Origin: Prorocentrum cordatum
Lineage: Eukaryota > Sar > Dinophyceae > Prorocentrales > Prorocentraceae
Length of the DNA stretch: 52,500 nucleotides
Direction: 5' to 3'
Assembly (NCBI GenBank): GCA_963575745.1
Contig: CAUYUJ010019870.1
Span: 1-52,500, forward strand
The notes beneath the pieces are model-generated. The model was not told where the DNA came from and searched no databases. It saw only the letters and a list, made by a program, of their open reading frames with translations. The position numbers and the translations under genes are program-made. The number at the start of each line of letters is the position of its first letter. The first letter of the stretch is position 1. Shown one piece after another: positions 9,620-20,155 of the stretch.

Positions 9620-10010
9620 CGACAAAGGAGAGGAAAAGAAGGGAGGAGGAGGGAGGTGGAGGGGAGAAGGGAGGGAGAGAGGGAAGGAAGAGCAGCAGGC
9701 AGAACAACAACAAAGGAAAGCGAACGAGAAGGAGCGAGGGGCGCCGGACGCGAGACGGTTAAAACAGCCCCTGCTGCGCTCCGCACAGAGCACAGGACGG
9801 GTGGGAGGAGAAGGCGAGGAAAAAAGGGACGACGGACGACAGCAACAGCAGAACAACAAACGAAGGCCGACGGCGGGACCCAACAGAAGGGAGGGGGGAA
9901 GGGGAAGGAGGAAGGGGGGGGGCAGGGAGGGGAAGAAGAGAACGGAGACAGAGGCGATGAGGATCAGCCGCGCCAGTCGCGACACCCGCGAAGAGGATGG
10001 AAGGCGAGCG
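9620..10010. repeat. Purine-rich low-complexity tract
   Basis: The plus strand is overwhelmingly G and A, with GGAGG and GGGG runs (for example the G9-type run near 9916-9925). On the minus strand it is the pyrimidine-rich tail after the RT stop at 10206-10208, so it may be the LINE 3' UTR. Long frames here (9570-10271 plus; 9473-9985 minus) are low-complexity artefacts. The strand asymmetry permits triplex or G-quadruplex structures. Confidence 0.85.
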
Positions 10011-10205
10011 GAACGCGAGACGAAAACGTGGACCTCCAGTCATCGCAATGGCAGGCCCGCGCACGGAGGAGGCGCCGAAGCCGCCCTTCAAATCTTGAAA
10101 CCGACGCTACGCTTTTTATGTATTAATACTTGTTTTATCACGCCTCGGGCAGCACGAACCACACCACAAGTCTGCGAGAGTGAAACATTCCGGCCGCGAC
10201 CATCA

Positions 10206-12080
10206 TCAAGACGGCTGCCAGTCTCTGAGAGAAAGCAAAGGGTGAAAGGCAAGCGGCCGGCGCCAGATTAAAACCGTCTGCCGAGACGCCACGCCATTGC
10301 GAGCACAGGCAACAACAAGTTCTTGCAAGTGAGATTGAAACTGCTTCACACTGCTTTGACCGATTATGCTGTCTGGCAATATGTTGTAGACACGAACGGC
10401 ACCGAGCGGCGACCGAGAGAAGCAGAAATCGGAACCACCAAATGACGAATGTGCCGACGCGAGGAGGCGGAGGCGGAGCGGAGGGAGCGAGGAGGAGGAG
10501 GAGGGGAACGAGCAAGACAGAAAAACTGCTGAAACACATTTGGCCCTAGACCCAGCACCGTCCTGTGAATCATCCCAAGGATAGCGATGTCTCGGCGGCT
10601 TGCGAGAGGAGCCAGTGAAAACGACAATATAGCGTCAAGCTCTGACATATCCAATGCCATGAGAAAACGCTGTTGCACGCCATCTAGAAGAAGAAGGGAG
10701 GAGGACGAAGCATGAGAGATAGCTGGCGTACGGTACTCCAGATACGATAGAACATGACTTTTGTACAACTGCACAAGCTCTCTTGTTGTGTAGAACTGCC
10801 GGCAGGACAAAATCTGAAGACCTCCAGCCGCCTTCACACGCACACTCACTGATCGCATCATGCATTAAAAGTCTACCATCAAATAATAGACCCAAAATCT
10901 TAAGGCTGTTTCCTACTGGAGCACTGTGAGACAAGATGTGGAAGCTCTCTTTTCCTGACTCGAAAGTGACACCGTTCGCCCGGCCCCACTTGTGAAGTTC
11001 CTGTTGGCACTCGCCCAGATGAGAAAACAATACATGATCGGGCCCTGCACTGTCAAACAGTTCGAATGCATTAAGATCATCTGCGAAAACTACCTCCTGG
11101 AATCCACAATTTACTATAGGATCCCGGGCGTCGGAATAGAATTCGCTCCAGAGGCTGGGACCAAAAACGGTTCCCTGGTAAACCATGTTACACATAGGAA
11201 CACACTCTGAGACAGCTCCGTTGCACACAACATATGCTGACCTTGGGGCGAGCCAGTCTGTAAGTACCAATAAGATCTTGGGGTTTACCTGACGCGGCCA
11301 GCTTGTTACGAAGACGCTCCGCCGATGCCCTATCAAAGGCACCGGCCACGTCAGAACAATAGAGTGCTACCCGCCTACCCTCTCCAAAGGCGCGGAGCCA
11401 GCACATCGTGAAAAACAAAATTGCATCACGTGCGCCTCGCCCAGGCGAGTAGGCAAACTGCAATGCACCGAAGGATAAACAGCGATGGAGGGGAGGGAGG
11501 AAGATACTACAGATAAATAGCTCCACTGCTTTGGAGAGCTGGGAGGTCAGCTGCAGACCCCGATAGTGATCAGCATTATGTTGCGAATTACGTTTATGGA
11601 GCGGGTGGATCCAATGCACAGTCCAGAACCGTGGCCAGCGCCCACAACTGAGGACGAGGCGAGTAAGGAGGACAAATGGCACGGCCAACTCTTCACAACA
11701 CAATTTCAAGACTCGAGCTGGAATTAAATCTGGGCCCGCACCGCTATCGACGCGAAGATCCTTCAAAATCCTGCGTGCGACACGGAGGCGGAGAGGGGGA
11801 AGAGGAAGAAACGAGGAAAACGGAGGCGGAGAGGGAAGATGAGAAAACGAATTCGTCTCCAATGTAGGAACGTGCCATTTCGAACGAAAGTTCTGCGCAA
11901 ATAAGTTTGCCTTCCCGGCCGGATCCACGATCCAAGATCCTGAAGAGGAGCGGAAAGGAGGGGAAGAGGACTTACTGATTTCCGATAGCAACTATCTAGA
12001 AAGCTGCCACCAGCCTTTCGATCCCGCCTTCAGCTGCTGAAGTTTGTTGCGAGTACGATCGATGAAGGCACGATGTGCAA
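10206..12080 (-). pseudogene. Jockey/CR1-type LINE reverse transcriptase, frameshifted
   Basis: The N-terminal part reads KAGSKGWWQLSR, then TAG (plus 11992-11994), then WIVDPAGKANLFAQ, the usual lead-in to a LINE RT. Palm motif A is DVAGAFDRASAERL (Asp about residue 214 of the 11188-11991 frame). The frame shifts near 11265. Motif B/C follow as YQGTVFGPSLW and FADD (plus 11076-11087), with the catalytic Asp pair kept, then ECQQELHKWGRAN and LKILGLLFD. A second shift near 10825 leads to LVQLYKSHVLSYLEYRTPA and LAPLASRRDIAILGMIHR. A third near 10405 gives YNILPDS...VKQF..HLQEL, with stop at 10206-10208. Full thumb and C-terminus are present; only the frame is broken. It is inverted relative to ORF1 and the endonuclease. 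Confidence 0.85.
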
Positions 12081-12357
12081 AAAGAAGATGCCGACTACAA
12101 GCTCGCACCGCCGATGGAAAATCTGGCGTGCCAGCAGTATCGCTTTTTGCCCGGATGCTGTCCAGACACGCAGAGGTAAGCTAAGGATGGGAAGAATTCA
12201 TACGGATTGACGACTGCGGTATGTGAAGCCGCATGGCACTGAAAACCTTCTCCGTGACAGCGCGCGCTGCCACGTCAGGCGAAGATGCCGGAATAAAACT
12301 CCAATCAGCATTGCGAAAATCACAACGCGCTTGCAGCATTCCATCGCTTTTGCATTA
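12081..12357 (-). pseudogene. LINE endonuclease-RT linker, antisense (module R2)
   Basis: Continues the minus-strand RT of 10206-12080 upstream. It encodes FRNADWSLFRHF-like sequence (plus 12297-12325), the conserved linker after the endonuclease in LINEs of this type. It ends head to head against the plus-strand endonuclease near 12345-12358, the inversion junction. Frame is not continuous with the RT. Confidence 0.6.
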
Positions 12358-12747
12358 GGTCCAGTCTTGCTTGCTTGTTGGTATCGTCCACCCCACTACG
12401 GCGAAATCGCAAGCATCAATGCGTTCAGTGCTGAATGGGCGGCGCATTCGAATCTTGCCGTAGGCACGGTCATGGTAGGAGATTTCAACATACATCACAT
12501 TGGATGGTTGCGTTTGTCCAGGGGAGTTACTCCCGGCTTCAAAGAGAAGGTTCGGCAGCCCACTCGAGGCCCGAATTTATTGGATTTAGTTCTCACCGAC
12601 CTTCCAGATCAAGTCTCTACTACAGTTTTGCCAGAGCTTGCCGACCATCGTCTTGTTATTGTTTCCTTCCGCCTCTCTCGGTTTCTTCTGTCTCCCGTCC
12701 GGTTTGGAAGTATAAGGAAGCGCGATGGTCATCTTGACACGCGTTGA
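12358..12747 (+). pseudogene. LINE endonuclease (EEP) domain, best-preserved copy
   Basis: An open frame runs from upstream to the stop at 12745-12747. The endonuclease part starts with GPVLLACWYRPPHYGEI and has VGTVMVGDFNIHHIGW (catalytic Asp-Asn), then LLDLVLTDLPDQ and LPELADHRLVIVSF (catalytic Asp-His). These are strands of the exonuclease-endonuclease-phosphatase fold used by LINEs to nick target DNA. The N-terminal third of the domain is missing: the codons before GPV come from antisense linker. After the DH motif the frame runs into monomer sequence. It is therefore a fragment despite its intact active-site words. Confidence 0.8.
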
Positions 12748-13700
12748 GGGGGGTTTTCCTTAAATAACTCAAACTGTAGAAGAACTACAAAACTCATACT
12801 TACAGAAACCAATTTATAATCATCAAAACGATTTGTTCTGTTCAATCGAGAAATCTGAACTCGGCCCGCTGCTCGAGTTAGATTCGTATTGTTCGATTCA
12901 ATTCGAAAACTGCTGTCGTTTTTTTTGTACTTAAATAAGCTGTAGGGACACCAAGAGTGGTAATCGCAGGATTCGTTGACATCCTATTTTTTTCACTCGT
13001 AAGAAAAAACAAAAACATTGAGAAACTGAAACAATTTGAAACGCCCAAATCTTAACTAAGGGTGAAAAAAAAGGACAACAAGGAAAATAAGGGATCGATT
13101 CACATATATAACGACCATTCTGTACAAGACACGCTTGCTGACTATATTTATATATATATATATTTATATATAAAGACTCCGACATATCCCTTGATCAGCA
13201 CGTTCAAGTCGAATCTAATCATTATCAAACCAGTAAAATATTTATTCTATTTGTTTACAAGGAAAAAAAATCCTGTCGGCTAACCACAACCGAAAACAAT
13301 GTTTTCTCGTTGCTGATTTCATGATCTGACAAAACTTTGTATATATATAGAAGATTATAGAAAAACATCTCTACAATCTGTACTATATCAACGGACAACG
13401 TAACTAATTGTTCTGAACAAATAAACCATGCATACAGAATACAATACAATCCATTTTTCTCTGAACTGATGAAACATGCTTCAATCTACAGGAATTGAAT
13501 AATGCAATGCTGGTATTTTCGCTTGTTCAAATCATGCGCCAACAAAATTAATAATGATTTTTTATATAAAAAAATGTCAAAAAAATGTACCTGACGAACA
13601 AATAACGGAAAACAAAATTCATTATAAAACCAAAGGAAAACAATACCGAAGACAATAAATTAATAAAATAGAAAAACAAAATCGAAAACGATGAATTAAG
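12748..13700. repeat. Decayed monomer array and AT-rich spacer (module R2)
   Basis: Monomer landmarks CTTAAATAACTCAAACTGTAG (near 12760) and TACTTAAATAAGCTGTAG (near 12928) are about 170 bp apart and match the array at 5590-6716, including GCTGCTCGAGTTAGATTCG. Further copies to about 13100 are faint. Beyond that the sequence is A-rich with (TA)n at 13143-13170. No gene seen. Confidence 0.7.
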
Positions 13701-14182
13701 AAATTCATTTACACAACACACTAACTCGCAAAATAAACAAATTGAACCAAAATTAAAACATAAAACCGAACAAGCACGAACAACACAAAAACAATTAAAA
13801 ACAAACTAAACAACGCAATAATAAAATAAATAACGAACACGACACAAAAAAAAAAACGCAGACAATTTTTAATCAAACAATCCATAAAAAAAACATAAAA
13901 ACCACACATACAGAACGATCTTATTGAACTTTCCGACTCTGTGTCCCTCTGCTGTCTGAATTCTAGACCTCTGAGAAAACGCGCACAGAAACTGATGACT
14001 TTCTGCAATACAGAGAAATAATTATCGCACGTGTTCTTGCAATTCCCGGTTTTTTGTCTTACTTATCAATCGAATCTTCATGTTTTTTGTCAGATGTTTA
14101 CTTATATTTATTTCTAACGGTTCTTGTTAGATTCGGTACAGTGAAACGATTCGCAAGCGGATAGTGGGACTAGATGATTCTT
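13701..14182. other. A-rich, T-poor spacer (module R2)
   Basis: Long stretches of A and C with almost no T from 13730 to 13880 on the plus strand, followed by mixed sequence. Minus-strand frames rich in Phe/Val/Leu are composition artefacts. This part is missing from modules R1 and R4. Confidence 0.5.
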
Positions 14183-14210
14183 GATTTAAATCGAGATTTA
14201 AAGAATTTTG

Positions 14211-14248
<38 letters not shown>

Positions 14249-14433
14249 GCACACATATATATATATATATATATGGTAGACACTGGATTCTAGATTCAGC
14301 ATCATTTAAATCTGGATTTAAATGAAAATCGTGGAAGGCGTGCTGATTCATATGATATAAAATCATTTAAATCTAGATTTAAATTAATCTATATCTCGAA
14401 TCGTAATCGATCATTTAAATCTAGATTTAAAGG
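14183..14433. promoter_or_regulatory. Array of AT-rich palindromes 5' of the MULE
   Basis: Four copies of a 20-22 bp palindrome of the type CATTTAAATC followed by its reverse complement lie at 14183-14202, 14303-14324, 14364-14385 and 14412-14433. A (TA)n tract occupies about 14212-14273 between the first two. Module R3 has the same array with one perfect copy at 20671-20692. Repeated palindromes next to a transposase gene suggest transposase binding sites or a subterminal repeat array; this is inference. Confidence 0.6.
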
Positions 14434-14467
14434 AAATACACGCATCGAATCTAAGTCGACCGTTTCT

Positions 14468-14630
14468 AAGAATAAGAGAAGAGAAAGAAAAAGCGAAAGA
14501 AAAGAGAGTTCGATAAGTTCGTTCGAAAAGCGAAACAAGGAGAAATGAAATACTGAGCGAGAAGAAAAGAGAATCAATAAGAAGAAACAGAAAAAGAGAA
14601 GAAAAGAGAGAAATTCAAAGAAAACCGGTG
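14468..14630. repeat. Purine-rich stretch before the MULE gene
   Basis: Mostly AAGAGA and GAAAGA words on the plus strand. It recurs at 20776-20930, 41266-41428 and 47584-47738. It may be part of the MULE 5' leader. No coding signal. Confidence 0.6.
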
Positions 14631-14818
14631 TATTCTTGCATTGAAGGTAAAGTTGGTTTCCGTTCAAGTATTCGTATATACCGAGAAGATTTTCTCACGC
14701 GCTTCGTGGCTGCGCAAGTTCGAATGGAATCACCTTCCTTAGGTGACCAGCCAGACGATTCTGTGTAGGTTTATATTTTTTTTGTTGTTAGACATGCATT
14801 CCGCAGCTATTCGGCCGA

Positions 14819-17800
14819 ATGCAAAGCAATCTCTTTCAAGAGCTCTTACATCACATTTTCGGTCCGCTTGAAGCGGAGAGAATGTTTCCATATATCATGT
14901 TCTTATTTCCATTGTGGGTGACCAGCGTTCGAATTTTATATCGGCGCGGATCAAATCCAGGTGAAAGGGTTCAATTAATGGCCGTGGAACAAACGAATCA
15001 ATCCCATTTGGAAGCAGGTTTTCTCGACAACGAACCCGCGCATGACTGTTTCTCAACCAGAATTGGCAGTCGAGCAAGTCCAAGAGGAAAAAGAAGACGT
15101 TCAGCTTAATGCGACGAGTCTCAAGAATCGCGGTCCCAAGCGTCGTCCATTCGAACCATATACAGAGCCGATACCGCACGAAGAGAGCGAGAAGAGAGAT
15201 GATGGCATCAAAAAATTGAGTTTACAGGGCAATGCAAGACGGTTTATCCAGAAAGAAAATTTATGGACGAAGCCATTCTCACAATCGAAATATCAGAAGA
15301 TGACTATATTGATTGCATATTGCGATAAGTGCAAAGATTGCTCAAAGGCATCTGCGTTTTCGAAACGAATTGATGTTTCAGGTAATAATGTGTTGTTCAT
15401 CGAGACGATTGGAGAATGCCGAGGCGATATGAGTGATCCATCTACGCTGAACATTGCTCGATTCAAGAGAGAGTACGCGCGGAAGTACGCATCGTCATGC
15501 ACTCCAGGACAAATTGAGAAGTTATTTTGCAAATTATAGATTCACAAAGATTCATGGCCAACAAGCAAGCAGATTGAAAATGAAAAAGCAAAGTTGAAGC
15601 CATCAGTGAATCGATATTCAATTGCCTGTTTGGGTGATTTACAAAAACTTATTGCAGATCCTCCAGAGGAGATATTGATATTTGGAGATTATGTTGCGCT
15701 GGAACAGAGTAAATGTCGTGTTCCGTTTACAGCGCCGCAAGCGGGAGATATGATCAAAAAATTACGGCATTTATCAAAGTTAATTATGGATTTCACATTT
15801 AATACAAATCAGCACGGATTGTTGCTCGGCGTGATAGGACCTGTGGGATTATGGCAAGCAAAGGAAACACAGGAGCCTCACATGCGTTTTTTTCCGGCTA
15901 TATTCATGCTCGCAAATGCAGAAGATAGAGACGCTCATCAATTACTATTGAATCTTTATTTGAATACAGCTGAATCGATTGATATGAGAATTACTGATGG
16001 ATTCGTAAATTGCGCCTGTATGGAAAGTTTATTGGCTGCTTTACCACCTGAAAGAGGTGTAGTATCACATCGTTGTTTACAGCATACCCGGACAAATATT
16101 AAACAAGAGGGTAAAGATAAGATTCGACGTCCAGTGGGCGAAGATCGCAGAAATTATATATATATATATATATATAACCGACAAATGCGTATTGGGATCA
16201 ACTTGGTTTCTAAACGACATCGAATTTCATACATTTTGGTCAAGTTTTTTACAACGATGTGACGCAAAAGAGAACGTGACCGATTTCAACGAACCTGTAT
16301 TCGGCAAGTATCTCTCAAAGAATATTTTGAACATTTCCGACGGAATTATTCGGGCGCCCTGGGCGTGTGGTTTTAGGAACAGTTCCTCTTGGATTCACGA
16401 CGTACGCGCCGAGCACAGCCGAACGAAAGCATCGAACTATAAAGTCGTTGTTGGAATCGGATTACGAACGTTGTAATGCGGCAGAATTGATGCATCAAGT
16501 GTGCGAGGTCATTTCCGGACGGATTGAGAGAGGTCATTATGATGATATGGTGAATGAAAATGTTCAAGAATGGAAGGGGTTAGAAAAATCGCCAACACGA
16601 AGAAATTCTGCAAGATTTGAAGTTTGTCACGTGGATAATGTAGAGGAAGACGCCCAAGCCATTCGATTAGATTTCAATGCAATTTTGGAACATTTTCATC
16701 AGCATGGCGCTCACAAAACGCATTTGATGCAACCGTGCGGAATTACCCTTTCTACAGGCGAGCAGGCAACATTTGCTTATGTCATGCCAAAGTATAAGTT
16801 ATGGAAGGCTGCAGAAAACAAAATGGACATGGAGGCAATGATGAAACTTGCTTTATCTCAGACACAAGCAAACGTGGGGATTGCTATGGCGAGTCCCGAT
16901 ACAGGTGCTTACGATTTGATGCGGCATTTGAGGCTTCGCCAGCAGTATACGATTATATATTTGACAAACCAAAAAATAGCACGAGACACGCACCGACATT
17001 ATATTGAGGGAGGCGGTTTTTCAGAGCATTCTTTGTTTATTCAGAGACTTCATATTCAAAATTATTTGAAAGCAGTACCAGAAGGGCATGCTCATTCGAA
17101 GCCTGGTGGAAAGCAGAAAAAGGCAAAGGCAAAACCGAAAATTACAATCGATATTAAAGCAATGCTTGGGCCGCCTCCGTTGAAAATAAAGAATGGATCG
17201 GCAAAATCGCCTCAAGAGAAATCGGAAAGTTGTGGAATATTCAATATTGAGGACGATCTTCCATTCAGCGCCGCTACCCCAACCGATAAGCCCTTTCTAA
17301 ATTCGAAATTCAAGTTTCAAGATGGCGACAAATGTTGCATGGCCAAAACAATTAAAGGGAGATGTTTGCGAGATCGTGTCGATGGCAATTATTGCAAGCA
17401 GCATGCACAGATGGCACGCGGAGTGAAAGGCACTGTATTGAAAATTGTTTTCAGATCGTTGGGGTCTACTTTTCAGAGTATACAGAAGCAGAGTTACGAT
17501 GATCAGTTGAAACAGGTAATTAAAGCGAGTTTGGAAGAGTATCGCGCGAACGAAAAGCGGTATCAGCAGAGCATTTCCATTCTCAATCAGCGCCTGCGTG
17601 TTCACAATTTGAAGCGGGTCGAAATTCCAGGTGAAGGTGACTGTCAATTTGAAGCTGTTACAAAAACATTGAGATTGCAAGTAACACCGAACGATTTGAA
17701 ATGGCAAGTTTGTGATTATTTGGAGCAGTTTCCTGAATTATTTGCAGATTTGCTGATGGCAATTTTCCGAATTTTAAACCGTACGCCAGTCACATGCGCA

Positions 17801-18213
17801 AGCCCAGAAGTTGGGGAGATCATTTAACATCGACGGCCATTGCGCATTTAATTTTGCGACCCGTTCGTGTCATATCCGACACGTCTGTGCTCCCGCCTGT
17901 TATACATCCTCCTGAGTTTATTACTGATATTTTGTGGAAGCCCGAAGTAGTTGTAGTTCACCATGGGGAATTTCATTTTGAAGCGACAGCGCCATTAGCA
18001 GACGAATCTGTGAATTTGATGACCGGTGCTGGTTCGCATTCTAATATTCAATCGGCCGGGGTTCTGCCTGCAAAATCTTTGTTGCGTCGCAAGCGCGACG
18101 CTAGCTCTACAAGTGAAGAGGGGCGGAAAGGAGGGGAAGAAGACTTACTGATTTTCGATAGCAACTATCTAGAAAGCTGCCACCAGCATTTCGACCCCGC
18201 CTTCAGCTGCTGA
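14819..18213 (+). pseudogene. MULE transposase with zinc motif, UIM-like helix and OTU domain (R2 copy)
   Basis: The start is ATG at 14819. A hydrophobic N-terminus and acidic linker lead to a Cys-rich segment (YCDKCKDCSK, about 15316-15350) that may be a FLYWCH/WRKY-GCM1-type DNA-binding finger. The transposase core has IMDFTFNTN (Asp codon 15789-15791), RITDGFVNC (Asp 15996-15998) and STAERKHRTIK (Glu 16421-16423), fitting a MULE DDE triad. Next come a Lys-rich linker, a C-x8-C-x9-C-x2-H motif (17336-17404), a YDDQLKQVIKASLEEY helix (17495-17542) like a ubiquitin-interacting motif, and an OTU domain with GEGDCQF (Cys 17642-17644) and HHGEFHF (His 17974-17976). Lesions are an extra C near 15037, TAG at 15537-15539, a TA tract at 16155-16178, an extra T near 16373 and a shift near 17790. 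The 3' end runs into antisense RT sequence without a clear terminal inverted repeat. Confidence 0.8.
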
Positions 18214-18530
18214 AGTTTGTTGCGAATACGATCGATGAAGGCACGATGTGCAGAAAAAAGATGCCGACTACAAGCTCGCACCGCCGATGGAAAATCTGGC
18301 GTGCCAGCGATATCGCTTTTTGCCCGGATGCTGTCCAGACACGCAGAGGCAAGCTAAGGATGGGAAGAATTCATACGGATTGACGACTGCGGCATGTGAA
18401 GCTGCATGGCACTGAAAACCTTCTCCGCGACAGCGCGCGCTGCCACGTCAGGCGAAGATGCCGGAATAAAACTCCAATCAGCATTGCGAAAATCACAACG
18501 CGCTTGCAGCATTCCATCGCTTTTGCATTA
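18114..18530 (-). pseudogene. LINE RT N-terminus and linker, antisense (module R3)
   Basis: The minus strand repeats 11941-12357: the SSSPPFR lead-in, the WWQLS-type region (here changed at the second Trp position) and the linker. The RT itself is cut off at 18114, where MULE sequence abuts. This shows that the module boundary lies inside RT coding sequence. Confidence 0.7.
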
Positions 18531-18893
18531 GGTCCAATCTTGCTTGCTTGTTGGTATCGCCCACCCCACTACGGCGAAATCGCAAGCATCAATGCGTTCA
18601 GTGCTGAATGGGCGGCGCATTCGAATCTTGCCGTAGGCACGGTCGTGGTAGGAGATTTCAACATACATCACATTGGATGGTTGCGTTCGTCCAGGGGAAT
18701 TACTCCCGGTTTCAAAGAGAAGGTTCGGCAGCCCACTCGAGGCCCGAATTTATTGGATTTAAATCTCACCGACCTTCCAGATCAAGTCTCTACTACAATT
18801 TTGCCAGAGCTTGCCGACCATCGTCTTGTTCTTGTTTCCTTCCTTCCCGCCTCTCTCGGTTTCTTCTGTCTCCCGTCCTGTTTGGAAGTATAA
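18531..18893 (+). pseudogene. LINE endonuclease domain fragment (module R3)
   Basis: Same content as 12358-12747, with GPILLACWYRPPHYGEI, VGTVVVGDFNIHHIGW and LPELADHRLVLVSF all readable in one frame. LLDLVLTDLP is changed to LLDLNLTDLP. It lacks the N-terminal third of the domain and the downstream linker in sense orientation. Confidence 0.78.
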
Positions 18894-19732
18894 GGAAGCG
18901 CGATGGTCATCTTGACACGCGTTGAGGAGGGTTTTCCTTAAATAACTCAAACTATAGAAAAACTACAAAACTCATACTTACAGAAACCAATTTATAATCA
19001 TCAAAACGATTTGCTCTGTTCAATCGAGAAATCTGAACTCGGCCCGCTGCTCGAATTAGATTCGTACTGTTCGATTCAATTCGAAAGCTGCTGTCGTTTT
19101 TTTTGTGCTTAAATAAGCTGTAGGGACACCAAGAGTGGTAATCGCAGGATTCGTTGACATCCTATTTTTTTTCACTCGTAAGAAGAAACAAAAACATTGA
19201 GAAACTGAAACAATTTGAAACGCCCAAATCTTAACTAAGGGTGAAAAAAACAAGGACAACAAGGAAAATAAGGGATCGATTCACATATATAACGACCATT
19301 CTGTACAAGACACGCTTGCTGACTATTTATATATATGTATAAAAAAGACTCCGGAATATCCCTTGATCAGCACGTTCAAGTCGAATCTAATCATTATCAA
19401 ACCAATAAAATATGTATTTTATGTTTTTTACCAGGAAAAAAATCCTGTCGGCTAACCACAACCGAAAACAAGTTTTTCTCGTTACTGATGTCATGATCTG
19501 ACAAAACTATGTATATATATAGAAGATTATAGAAAAACATGTTTACAATATGTACTATATCAACGGACAACGTAACTAGTTGTTCTGAACAGATAAACCA
19601 TGCATACATAATACAATAAAATCCATTTTTCTCTGAACTGATGAAACATGCTTCAATCTACAGGAATTGAATAATGCAATGCTGGTATTTTCGCTTGTTC
19701 AAATCATGCGCAAACAAAATTAAAAATGATAT
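18894..19732. repeat. Decayed monomer array and AT-rich spacer (module R3)
   Basis: Landmarks CTTAAATAACTCAAACTATAG (near 18940) and TGCTTAAATAAGCTGTAG (near 19107) are about 168 bp apart and belong to the monomer family. The rest is AT-rich without genes. Confidence 0.68.
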
Positions 19733-19743
19733 ATTTTTTTTTG

Positions 19744-19800
<57 letters not shown>

Positions 19801-20062
19801 GCACCTGACGAACAAATAACGGAAAACAAAATTCATTACAAAACCAAAGGAAAACATTACCGAAGACAACAAATTAATAAAATAAAACAAAAAACAAAAT
19901 CGAAAGCGATGAATTAAGAAATTCTCTCACACAACACACTAACTCGTAAAATAAACAGACTGAACCAAAATTAAAACATAAAACCGAACAAGCACGAACA
20001 ACACAAAACCAATTAAAAACAAACTTAACAACGCAATAATAAAATAAATAACGAACACGACA

Positions 20063-20097
<35 letters not shown>

Positions 20098-20155
20098 GCA
20101 GACAATTTTTAATCAAACAATCCATATTTATTTTTCTTTTTTTTTTATATATAAA

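Larger units (their letters stand above)
11941..18113. repeat. Composite module R2 (LINE junction + monomers + MULE), 6.17 kb
   Basis: Starts where the minus-strand RT region reads TGAAGAGGAGCGG and ends where the same words recur at 18114. Contents in order are antisense RT N-terminus and linker, sense endonuclease, decayed monomers, A-rich spacer, palindromes, purine stretch and MULE. R3 repeats the whole series, so the module was amplified in tandem head to tail. Confidence 0.9.

Noticed and set aside
9473-10271. Long frames of up to 233 codons on both strands
   Set aside because: Purely low-complexity purine or pyrimidine composition; no domain, and long frames are expected there.
17297-17707. 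136-codon minus-strand frame in the MULE (with copies at 44094-44504 and related plus frames at 576-788 and 4264-4494)
   Set aside because: Antisense shadow of the OTU region. The plus-strand frames at 576 and 4264 arise because that region is inverted there.
14100-18113. Classical long terminal inverted repeats of the MULE
   Set aside because: I found palindromes and an inverted 5' relic in decayed copies but no convincing matching ends for the R2 element.
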